This document shows, one piece after another, positions 16,677 to 23,722 of a stretch of 46,369 bases of DNA. The position numbers and the translations under genes are program-made. Every line of letters starts with the position of its first letter. Positions within the stretch are counted from its first letter, which is position 1. The notes under the pieces were generated by a model. The model had not been told where the DNA came from. It saw only the letters and a program-made list of their open reading frames with translations, and did not search any database. Origin of the DNA: Desulfovibrio sp. (lineage in GTDB: Bacteria; Desulfobacterota; Desulfovibrionia; Desulfovibrionales; Desulfovibrionaceae); NCBI GenBank assembly GCA_031271265.1, contig JAISWB010000068.1, positions 1 through 46,369 on the forward strand, in the 5' to 3' direction.

Positions 16677-17009
16677 GTCGCTCGTTCGGCTTGACAACCG
16701 CCCTGCTTTGCAGCCGGACGATCTCGCCTCGGCCGTTGACCGTATAGCGCGGATTGCTCCCGCGGATCCAGTCCTGCCTGCCTGCCGGCCGGCCCGGAAA
16801 ATTTCCCGGCGCCCCCCTCCTTACCGGCTCGGCCGACGTCCTGACCTTGCCCCGCATCGCATATTCCCCGGCGGGACGTATGGAAGTACTCACGCTGCAC
16901 CCGCTTTCGCAGGGCGAAAGCGTCGGGGCTCGGGAAGACTTTGTCCGGCGGACCAAGGTCGACGACCCGGCGGCCGTCCTGCCGATCAGACACTTCACCG
17001 ACGGCAAAA
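16677..17009 (+). other. 333-bp stretch without a supported gene
   Basis: Both strands have open frames of about 110 codons here, but none has a good ribosome binding site, a recognised motif or an ATG start. Fragments such as REYFHTSRRG and VNGRGEIVRLQSR on the minus strand are protein-like and lie in two different frames, which would fit a decayed gene between the kinase and the glycosyltransferase. I cannot name it. Confidence 0.4.
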
Positions 17010-19268
17010 TCAGATCTGTTTCTTCCTTACGTTGCGGGAAGTCGGCGCAGAGCGGATCAGATAACGGCGCAGCATGCGCAGCACCTCGTTAAGGTCGATG
17101 GGCTTGCCCACATGATCATCCATGCCCGCCTCCAGGCAGCGCTCGATGTCTTCCTTGAATACGTTCGCGGTCATGGCCGCGATGGGCACTTGGGCGGCAA
17201 GCGGGTGTTCCAGAGCGCGGATGCGCCGCGTGGCCTCGTAACCGTCCATCTCCGGCATCTGCACGTCCATGAAAATCATGTTGTAGCGCTCGGGTTCGGC
17301 TGCGTACATCGCGACCGCCTGCGTGCCGTTTTCCGCGCAGTCGATGCTCAGGCCCGTCGGCTCAAGCAGGCTGACGACAATTTCCCTGTTGATTTCCACA
17401 TCCTCAGCCAGCAGGATGCGAAAACCCCGAAAACAGTCCGCCTCTGTCTCCATGCGTTCTTCCTTCAGGCTGCCCCTGCCCAGGCAACTGCCGATACAGT
17501 CGGCCAAGTCGGAAGGGAAAATGGGCTTGGCCAGAAACTTGCCGACCCCGGAGCGTTTCGCCTCTTCTTCGATTTGGCTCCATTCCGCCGCCGAAATCAG
17601 GATGACGACGGATTTGTCGGCGCCGCGCTCCTTGATCTTCCTCGACAGTTCCATGCCGTCCATGCCCGGCATCTTCCAGTCCACAAAATTCAGGTCATAG
17701 GGGCCGTTGCTGTCAATCATCCGCAGGGCTTCAGCGCCGCCGGCCGCCGTGTCGCAGGCAAAGCCGAGCTGTTCGGCCAACTGCGCGAAATACTGCAGGA
17801 CTTCCGGGTCGTCGTCGACGGCGAGGACACGCACCGTATTCCAGTCCACGCCTTCCAGCAGGGCGTGCTGTTCGCTCGTCCCTTTCGCCAGCCGCACGGT
17901 AAAGGCGAAGGTCGCGCCTTTGCCCGCCTCTGATTCCACCCATATGCGCCCGTCCATCATTTCCACGATGCGCCTGGATATGGCCAGACCGAGGCCGGTG
18001 CCGCCGAACTTGCGCGAAGTTCCGCTCTCCGCCTGCTCAAAAGAACTGAAGATGCGCGACTGTTGCTCCCCGCTGATGCCTATGCCCGTATCCGTAACCC
18101 GCACAAGCAGCGAGCAGTGCGTGCCGTAGTCCTGCTCCAGCGCGATGTTCACGCGTATGGCGCCCGCTTCCGGGGTAAATTTTACGGCATTGGAGAGCAG
18201 GTTCGTGATGACCTGCGCGATCCGTTGGTCGTCGCCGACCAGGACGCGCGGTATGTTCCTGTCGATGTTGACGAAAAGATTCTGCTGTTTCTCCGCGGCC
18301 TTGAAGTTGACCACATCGGTCACCTTGCGGAGCATATTTTCGACATTGAATTCTACGGGCGAAAGGACAAACTTGTTGGCTTCGATTTTGGACATGTCCA
18401 GAATGTCGTTGATGATCCCGAGCAAATGCCGGGAAGCGTCCCCTATCCTGTCCAGACAGTATTCCTTGCGCTCCGCGGAGGGCGAAGCCTTGGCAATGGA
18501 CGTCATGCCGATGACGGCATTCAGGGGAGTGCGTATCTCGTGGCTCATGTTCGAAAGAAAGTCGGATTTCGCCGTATTGGCGCGTTCGGCCATCTCCCGC
18601 GCCTTCTCGATGGCGGTCACGTCGTGCAGGTGGACCATGATGCCTTCGTTGGCCCCGCTTTCCCCGCTCATGGGAGTAAAGACCACGGTATACTTGTGCC
18701 TGCCCGCCTGCCCGTCTATTTCCACGGTCCGGTCGGCGGGGGAGTTCGCGCGCACCGCTCCGCGCATCAGATCTAAAAGGGCGCCGGTAATCTCTTCATC
18801 GGCAAAACGCCCGAAAACTTCCTGAAAGGTGCTGCCGACAAGGTATTTGCCGTCCGGGTTGCCTATTTTCTCCAGAAAGACCCTGGTGCAGTAGACAAAC
18901 CTGAAGTTCTTGTCCAACAACAGGATAATGTCGGAGCTGTTTTCCAGCAGCAGGCGCATGTAGCGTTCGCGTTCGCGCCGGGCAAAGGATTTTGCCGCTT
19001 CGCGGTTGGCCTTGGCGATGCCGACGGTGCGTTCGTGTTCGATGGCCCTGTGCAGCCTGTTCACTTCGCGCGCGGTTTTTTTCTCGTTTTTCTCCAGCTC
19101 CGCAATGCGCAGGCGCTGTGTTTCAACAAGCGCGCGCAATGCCGGCAACTCGTCGCGCGCGCCTTCGTTCACCGCGCCGCAAGCCGCCGTATCGTCCCCT
19201 TCAAGCGGACCTCGTACGCCGCCGTTTTTCGCGCCGAAACCTGCAGTGTTGCCCCCTTCCATCATCAC
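17010..19268 (-). CDS. Hybrid sensor histidine kinase: PAS, HisKA, HATPase, two receivers
   Basis: The product has 752 residues and no membrane helix. A coiled-coil-like stretch (about 45-100, rich in Glu/Arg/Lys) precedes a PAS domain (about 105-225, containing SSDIILLLDKNFRFVYC). HisKA has [14 protein letters not shown] (His near 243), HATPase has [16 protein letters not shown] and [10 protein letters not shown], and two receivers have phospho-Asp in FVDWKMPGMDG and FMDVQMPEMDG. The start is GTG 19268 or the ATG just after it, only a few bases beyond the FIST stop at 19270, so it is coupled to the FIST gene. A FIST protein as cytoplasmic ligand sensor feeding a linked kinase is a recurrent genomic pairing; the ligand is unknown. 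The kinase core is paralogous to the gene at 12.8 kb. Confidence 0.92.
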   Translation of the reverse strand: MMMEGGNTAGFGAKNGGVRGPLEGDDTAACGAVNEGARDELPALRALVETQRLRIAELEKNEKKTAREVNRLHRAIEHERTVGIAKANREAAKSFARRERERYMRLLLENSSDIILLLDKNFRFVYCTRVFLEKIGNPDGKYLVGSTFQEVFGRFADEEITGALLDLMRGAVRANSPADRTVEIDGQAGRHKYTVVFTPMSGESGANEGIMVHLHDVTAIEKAREMAERANTAKSDFLSNMSHEIRTPLNAVIGMTSIAKASPSAERKEYCLDRIGDASRHLLGIINDILDMSKIEANKFVLSPVEFNVENMLRKVTDVVNFKAAEKQQNLFVNIDRNIPRVLVGDDQRIAQVITNLLSNAVKFTPEAGAIRVNIALEQDYGTHCSLLVRVTDTGIGISGEQQSRIFSSFEQAESGTSRKFGGTGLGLAISRRIVEMMDGRIWVESEAGKGATFAFTVRLAKGTSEQHALLEGVDWNTVRVLAVDDDPEVLQYFAQLAEQLGFACDTAAGGAEALRMIDSNGPYDLNFVDWKMPGMDGMELSRKIKERGADKSVVILISAAEWSQIEEEAKRSGVGKFLAKPIFPSDLADCIGSCLGRGSLKEERMETEADCFRGFRILLAEDVEINREIVVSLLEPTGLSIDCAENGTQAVAMYAAEPERYNMIFMDVQMPEMDGYEATRRIRALEHPLAAQVPIAAMTANVFKEDIERCLEAGMDDHVGKPIDLNEVLRMLRRYLIRSAPTSRNVRKKQI

Positions 19269-19269
19269 A

Positions 19270-20424
19270 TCAGAACAGGCAGGCTGAGAAGGTAAAGTTG
19301 TGGTGCCGGTTGTGCAGGACCCCGTTGCGGTCTTTCACAGGGCAGATTTCTCCTCCGGACAGGGCGAAGACGAAGGGCATCTTTTGACCGATCGTTTCGG
19401 CGACGAGGCGCATTTCTTCGTCCTGTTCGGGCGTCATCATGATGAAGCGCGTGACACAGGGGAGCATCAGCAGGCAGGTTTTACCCTCCACTTTCTGAAT
19501 TTGGGCCAGAGCATCGCCGGCGCTTTCCATAATGCCGTCTTTGTCTATTTCACCGCAGAAAAAGAAGGCCCCCTCCGGCACTTCGCCCCCGCACACGGCC
19601 CAGTTCTCCGGGGTCAGGGCGTAGACGGCCAGAGCCACGGGTTTTGTGCCGTTGCCGTAATCCACCATCAGCGGCAGCGTGGTGTTGTCCTGTCCGATGC
19701 GCATGATGATGCCGATGTCTTCCAGGTATTCCAACAGGGGGACATCGTTGGCTTTCTTGAGTATGCAGCCGTCTGATTCCGTAATGAGCGCACGGCGGTC
19801 GCCGATGTTCTTGTCGGGAATGGAGGCTACGATGAATTCCGGCTCAAGCGGGCCGTAGAGCAACAGCAGGACGGCGGATTTTTCATGGAAGTCCCCGTTG
19901 TCGATGATGCCGGCGCCGGCATAGGACATGTCCCTGCCGCCGGCAACGCTGCCCCATACGGGTATGCCGCCGCAGGCCGTATCCAGATGTTTGAGAACCT
20001 CAGCGCTGCTTATGTCGGAAAGAAAGGGGAACAGGCTGATGATCAAGGAGGGGTCGCCCGGCAGCGTTGCGCGCGCAGCGCCGTACGCGGCAGTCACGGC
20101 TTCCCGGGCGTTTGCGGCCGTCAGCGGCTCGGTGGAGAACGTCCGGAAAACAACGTCGTCCCCGCTCAACACGGCGAGATTGAGCATGAAAACGCCGCGC
20201 CCGGCGCCGGTCGCTCCGGCCATGGTCGTCATGCCGATTATGGCGAAAGGCAGGCGGGCGCACAAGGCGTTGATCAGGTCGGATTCAAGAAACTCCGGAT
20301 GGCAGAACAGTATCCCAACGGACTCGGCGGACAGGCGGGTGATGTCGATCTGCTCCAATATATCGTCAAGGGCGCTCTCGACATCATCCACTTCCTCGGT
20401 ATACGCCGTGAACATCTTCACCAT
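19270..20424 (-). CDS. FIST domain sensory protein
   Basis: The 384-residue protein has an N-terminal FIST domain (about 10-210, with GMTTMAGATG and VWGSVAGGRDM) and a C-terminal FIST_C domain (about 215-380, with ILKKANDVPLLEYLEDIG and a final ALSGGEICPVKD). FIST proteins are thought to bind small ligands and feed signal transduction. ATG 20424 has GGGGAG about 8 bp upstream; the frame extends to 20523 without support. Its stop is next to the kinase start, so FIST and kinase form one transcription unit. No membrane segments are seen. Confidence 0.88.
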   Translation of the reverse strand: MVKMFTAYTEEVDDVESALDDILEQIDITRLSAESVGILFCHPEFLESDLINALCARLPFAIIGMTTMAGATGAGRGVFMLNLAVLSGDDVVFRTFSTEPLTAANAREAVTAAYGAARATLPGDPSLIISLFPFLSDISSAEVLKHLDTACGGIPVWGSVAGGRDMSYAGAGIIDNGDFHEKSAVLLLLYGPLEPEFIVASIPDKNIGDRRALITESDGCILKKANDVPLLEYLEDIGIIMRIGQDNTTLPLMVDYGNGTKPVALAVYALTPENWAVCGGEVPEGAFFFCGEIDKDGIMESAGDALAQIQKVEGKTCLLMLPCVTRFIMMTPEQDEEMRLVAETIGQKMPFVFALSGGEICPVKDRNGVLHNRHHNFTFSACLF

Positions 20425-20671
20425 GGCTGTACTCCCCGTCTGTGGTACGGATCGTCCGGCAAAGCACCGCGGAACGCTTGCGCGCGTTGCGGCAACTGCC
20501 GTCGCGGAACTCCTTTCGTTCAAAGAGGGAATCGAGTTGCACGCGTTACGGCAACCCGCTCCTTACATCGGACGCTTATATGCCGCCCCTTCTTTTGTGT
20601 TTCAATCCACAACCCGGCGCCCTCCGCCGGATGACTCCGCCCCGACGGATTGGAGCCGGGTGGATTGCCGC

Positions 20672-20732
20672 CTCCCTGAAGGGGGGGGGGGACTGCCGGA
20701 AAGATATGCCCGGCAAAGCCGGGCGTCAAGCT
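20672..20732 (+). repeat. Dispersed GC-rich hairpin repeat, family 2, copy A
   Basis: The unit reads CTCCCTGAAGGGG, a G run, ACTGCCGGAAAGATATG, then the hairpin CCCGGCAAAGCCGGG and GTCAAGC. A diverged copy in the opposite orientation is at 44186-44240 with the same segment order. The G run is 11 bases here and 5 in the other copy, so it is a likely slippage site. Confidence 0.7.
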
Positions 20733-20848
20733 GGAATCTCCCTGAAGGGAGAGGTTCAGACCATAAAGGAAGTTTTGGTCGGGAAACCGGAGTGGGATGC
20801 AGCGGAGCGAGCCTCACACGGAATTCCGGCAAAACGCCGGCGCGTGTT

Positions 20849-20882
20849 CCCGCAAAGCGGGGCCCGGCCGCCGTTTTTTTTT
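20849..20882 (+). terminator. Terminator-like hairpin plus T9
   Basis: CCCGC-AAA-GCGGG (20849-20861) is followed by a GC-rich spacer and nine T residues (20874-20882). The spacer is longer than in a classic terminator. Its orientation would protect the rimP promoter from upstream transcription. Confidence 0.3.
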
Positions 20883-20895
20883 CCGAAAAAACACC

Positions 20896-20924
20896 TTGAC
20901 GGCGATGCGGATACAGGATATGTG
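20896..20924 (+). promoter_or_regulatory. Promoter candidate of the rimP-nusA-infB operon
   Basis: TTGACG (20896-20901) and TATGTG (20919-20924) are 17 bp apart. It lies about 330 bp before rimP, giving a long leader RNA, with no other good promoter match noticed between them. Confidence 0.5.
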
Positions 20925-20931
20925 CCCGCTG

Positions 20932-21258
20932 TTTACTGAAGTTCAGCGTATTTCGGCGTATTTTCGGACAAGCGGAGCCGGCCCGCGTTGCGGGAACCGG
21001 CCGGTCCTTTCAGGGTTGCGGCCGCGACGAACCGGCAGTTTTCCCCGGTGCGACAGTTTTTTGCCTGCTTTCCGGTTCCGCCGGAAGGCGTTTTTCGGTA
21101 TCTCCTTCCCCTCCGGGGAAAGAGCGCTCCACAGGCCTCCCGGTCCGCCGGGACGCTCCGGCTGTTCCGCCGGCGGTGGAGTGAAACATCCTTGCGGGCC
21201 TGCGGGCTTTTTAAGGGTGGCCCTGCGGCCTCCTTTTTTTTGGTGGAATCGGACAGGC
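20932..21258 (+). promoter_or_regulatory. Long structured leader of the rimP operon
   Basis: This 327-bp region has no supported gene. It holds several hairpins: TTCCGG-TTCCG-CCGGAA (21070-21086) soon followed by TTTTT, TCCCC-TCC-GGGGA near 21105-21120, CCCGG-TCCG-CCGGG near 21140-21153, and a terminator-like GC stem with T8 at 21216-21241 only 18 bp before the rimP start. The layout suggests transcription attenuation or RNA-based control of the NusA operon. This is inference from structure only. Confidence 0.45.
21216..21241 (+). terminator. Terminator-like stem with T8 just before rimP
   Basis: GGTGGCC (21216-21222) pairs with GGCCTCC (21227-21233) with one T-T mismatch, followed by eight T residues. 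It ends 17 bp before the rimP ATG, so if it is active it must be overridden for expression, as in an attenuator. Confidence 0.4.
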
Positions 21259-21903
21259 ATGGCGCACGAAATATTGACGAAAGCCGTGGCGGCACTGGCC
21301 GCTCCCTTGGCGCGCGGCATGGGCCTTGCGCTCTGGGGGGTCGAACTGATGCACGCCGGCCGCTTCGGCGTGCGCGTGTTCGTGGAAAATGCGGGAAGGG
21401 ACGGGCCGCGCGCAGGCGAAAGCCTTGTCGCTTCGGGCAACCTCGGCCCGGACAACGCCTGCGCGGGCGATGCGGGCGCAGGCAACGCGGGCGCGTACGA
21501 CCCCGTCCGCGGAGCGGATGTGGAACAGTGCGCGGAGTTCTCCCGCCTGCTCGGCTTAGCCCTGGACGCCGAGGACATCATGCCCGGCCCCTATGTGCTG
21601 GAAGTGTCCTCGCCGGGCATGGACCGCGCCTTTTTCGACGCCGACAGGCTTGAACAGGCCGCCGGATGCTGCGTGGAAGTGACATTGCGCGCCCCGGCCC
21701 CGGCCTTTCCGGGCCGAAAGCGCTTCCGCGGCGTCCTCCTCGGCAGGGAGGGCGCGGACTTCGTTCTCAGTTTACGCGACGAACACAACCCCGATGCGGA
21801 CGCCGCGGTGCGCTTTGCCTTTGCCGATGCCGCCAAAGTCCGCCTCGTCCCGCTGTTTCCCGACAAAAAGCCGCCCGGACGGGGCGGTAAAAAGAAAGCA
21901 TGA
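21259..21903 (+). CDS. rimP: Ribosome maturation factor RimP
   Basis: This 214-residue RimP helps assemble the 30S subunit. The N-terminal domain has LWGVELMHAGRFGVRVFVEN and, after an interruption, VEQCAEFSRLLGLALDAED; the hallmark PYVLEVSSPGMDR follows, then the C-terminal SH3-like domain. Between VFVEN and VEQCAEFSR the protein carries some 40 extra Gly/Ala/Asp-rich residues, where most family members have a short turn. This explains the greater length than the usual 150-160 residues. ATG 21259 is preceded by GGACAGG; longer in-frame starts lie in the structured leader. It heads rimP-nusA-ylxR-infB. Confidence 0.88.
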   Translation: MAHEILTKAVAALAAPLARGMGLALWGVELMHAGRFGVRVFVENAGRDGPRAGESLVASGNLGPDNACAGDAGAGNAGAYDPVRGADVEQCAEFSRLLGLALDAEDIMPGPYVLEVSSPGMDRAFFDADRLEQAAGCCVEVTLRAPAPAFPGRKRFRGVLLGREGADFVLSLRDEHNPDADAAVRFAFADAAKVRLVPLFPDKKPPGRGGKKKA

Positions 21904-21915
21904 GGAGTTTCCCCG

Positions 21916-23406
21916 ATGGGCCTCGAACTCAAGAAAGCTATCGATCAAATCAGCAAGGACAAGGGCCTGGACCGGGCCATGCTGGTCCAAACCCTGGAAG
22001 AAGCCGTCCGTACCTCGGTCCAGCGCAAATACGGCGAAGACATCGACGTTGAAGTCTCCTTCAACGAAGAAACCGGAGAGATTGATGTCTTCCAGTACAA
22101 AATAATCGTTGACGGGGTGGAGGACGAAAGCACCCAGGTGTCTCTTGAGGAGGCCCGCAAGCATGACCCAAGCATCCGCATCGACGATGAAATGGGTTTC
22201 CGCCTGAAGGTCGAGGACCTCGGCCGCATCGCGGCGCAAAGCGCCAAGCAGGTCATCATCCAGCGCATGCGCGATGCCGAGCAGGGCATTATCTATGACG
22301 AATACAAGGACCGCATCAACGAGATCGTTTCCGGCATCATTCAGCGACGGGACAAGGCGGGCTGGATTATCAACCTCGGGCGCACGGAAGCGCTGCTGCC
22401 CAAGGAAGAGCAGATTCCCCGCGAGCACTACAAGCGCGGTGACCGGGTTCAGGCCCTGCTTATCGAAGTGCGCAAGGAAGGACGCGGCCCCCAGGTCATT
22501 GTCTCCAGGTCGCACCGCGACTACATGGCCGCCCTCTTCAAACGCGAGGTGCCGGAAGTGGACGACGGTATCGTGCAAATCATGGGCGTGGCCCGCGATC
22601 CGGGAAGCAGGGCCAAAGTGGCCGTTCTGAGCCGGGAACGGGACGTGGATCCCGTGGGCGCCTGCGTCGGGGTACGTGGTTCGCGCATCCAGAACATCGT
22701 GCAGGAACTGCGCAGCGAACGCATCGACATCGTGGTCTGGAGCCCGGACATAGCCGCTTACGCGCGCAACGCCCTCTCCCCGGCCGTCATCTCCCGCATC
22801 GTCGTGGACGAAGCCGAGGGACTGCTGGAAGTCATCGTGCCGGACGACCAACTTACCAACTCCATAGGCCGCAAAGGCCAGAACGTCAAACTCGCCGCCA
22901 AGCTCCTGGGCTGGAAAATCGATATCTATACCGAAACACGCTACAACGAGGCCAACGCCATAGGCCGCGGCCTGGAGCAGTTGGCAGGCGTCGTGGAAGT
23001 GCCCGCGGAAAACTTCGCGGCCGCCGGGCTTGTGAGTTTTGAGGCCGTGAGCCTTGCCTCGGATGAAGAACTTCTGGCCGTCACCGGCATGACCGGGAAA
23101 AAACTCGGCAACCTGCGCGCGGCCGTCAACTTCCTGCGGCCGTCTGCGGAAAAAGGGAACGAGGACGGCACGGGCGACACGGCAGTGCCGGATACTCAGT
23201 ACGGAAGCGATGCCGACGCGGAAGATCCTTCCGCAACGGACAACGCAGCCGATGCGGAAGACGCGGACAACGCGGCCGATGCGGACAACGCAGCCGACGC
23301 GAAAGACGCGGACAACGACGACGATGCCGCAACGAATAACGCAACCGGCGCGGCCGATGCAACGGAAGCGGAAGATGCGGCCGCAACGGATAAGGGCGCC
23401 CCATGA
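21916..23406 (+). CDS. nusA: Transcription termination/antitermination protein NusA
   Basis: The 496-residue NusA binds RNA polymerase and modulates pausing, termination and antitermination. The order is the N-terminal polymerase-binding domain (1-125), S1 (about 130-200, GRTEALLPKEEQIP), KH1 and KH2 (about 205-345, with VGACVGVRGSRIQNIV and NSIGRKGQNVKLA), then a helix-hairpin-helix-like segment. The last 80 residues are a low-complexity Ala/Asp/Asn tail of near repeats such as DADNAADAKDADN, absent from most NusA. ATG 21916 has GAGGAG upstream, 12 bp after rimP. Confidence 0.94.
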   Translation: MGLELKKAIDQISKDKGLDRAMLVQTLEEAVRTSVQRKYGEDIDVEVSFNEETGEIDVFQYKIIVDGVEDESTQVSLEEARKHDPSIRIDDEMGFRLKVEDLGRIAAQSAKQVIIQRMRDAEQGIIYDEYKDRINEIVSGIIQRRDKAGWIINLGRTEALLPKEEQIPREHYKRGDRVQALLIEVRKEGRGPQVIVSRSHRDYMAALFKREVPEVDDGIVQIMGVARDPGSRAKVAVLSRERDVDPVGACVGVRGSRIQNIVQELRSERIDIVVWSPDIAAYARNALSPAVISRIVVDEAEGLLEVIVPDDQLTNSIGRKGQNVKLAAKLLGWKIDIYTETRYNEANAIGRGLEQLAGVVEVPAENFAAAGLVSFEAVSLASDEELLAVTGMTGKKLGNLRAAVNFLRPSAEKGNEDGTGDTAVPDTQYGSDADAEDPSATDNAADAEDADNAADADNAADAKDADNDDDAATNNATGAADATEAEDAAATDKGAP

Positions 23407-23409
23407 TGA

Positions 23410-23455
23410 GGGGGTCCGGGCGGAATCGTTTCCCCCGGCCGCCGGAGGCGTAAAA
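23410..23455 (-). repeat. Dispersed GC-rich intergenic repeat, family 1, copy B
   Basis: Read on the minus strand, ACGCCTCCGGCGGCCGGGG is followed by a short insert and CCGCCCGGACCC, the same order as in copy A at 11353-11410. It lies in the nusA-ylxR gap. Confidence 0.65.
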
Positions 23456-23503
23456 TCAAACTTTGAAATGCTCTATACCGTTGCGGGCCGAGCGGGAGAC
23501 ACC

Positions 23504-23722
23504 GTGAGCGGACACATACCGATGCGCATGTGCGTCGTCTGCAAAAAGCGCAGGCCCAAAAGCGAACTGTTGCGCTACACCCGCGCGGCGGACGGTGCGG
23601 CGCCCGTGCCGGATGTCGCGCAAAAAGCCCCCGGTCGGGGGGTATACCACTGCCCGGATGCGCAGTGCGGGGAGGCTTTCGCGCAACGCGGCGCGAAAAG
23701 GAAAAAGAGGCGGGCATTATGA
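23504..23722 (+). CDS. ylxR: YlxR family (DUF448) RNA-binding protein
   Basis: This small basic protein of 72 residues has the DUF448 pattern [18 protein letters not shown], then [12 protein letters not shown], and a basic end RGAKRKKRR. Family members sit between nusA and infB in many bacteria and are linked to RNA binding or RNase P. GTG 23504 has GGGAG about 6 bp upstream; ATG 23468 in frame lacks a site. The stop overlaps the infB start in ATGA, so the two are coupled. Confidence 0.86.
   Translation: MSGHIPMRMCVVCKKRRPKSELLRYTRAADGAAPVPDVAQKAPGRGVYHCPDAQCGEAFAQRGAKRKKRRAL

Larger units (their letters stand above)
20425..20895 (+). other. 470-bp intergenic region rich in hairpin repeats
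   Basis: Between the divergent FIST gene and the rimP promoter no gene is supported. The stretch holds a run of short perfect hairpins: CCCGGC-AAA-GCCGGG (20709-20723), TCTCCC-TGAA-GGGAGA (about 20738-20753), CCGGC-AAAAC-GCCGG (20826-20840), CCCGC-AAA-GCGGG (20849-20861), and an 11-base G run (20681-20691). It looks like a cluster of REP-like elements. Confidence 0.6.

Noticed and set aside
16651-17007. Minus-strand frames of about 110 codons between the two leftward genes
   Set aside because: No ATG, no ribosome binding site, and protein-like fragments fall in different frames; described as a gap instead.
20600-20612. TTTCAATCCAC, resembling the end of a type I-C CRISPR repeat
   Set aside because: Only 11 bases match and there is no second copy at spacer distance.
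20797-21258. Long N-terminal extension of RimP back to 20797
   Set aside because: It covers the promoter and structured leader and has no family match; ATG 21259 gives the proper RimP start.
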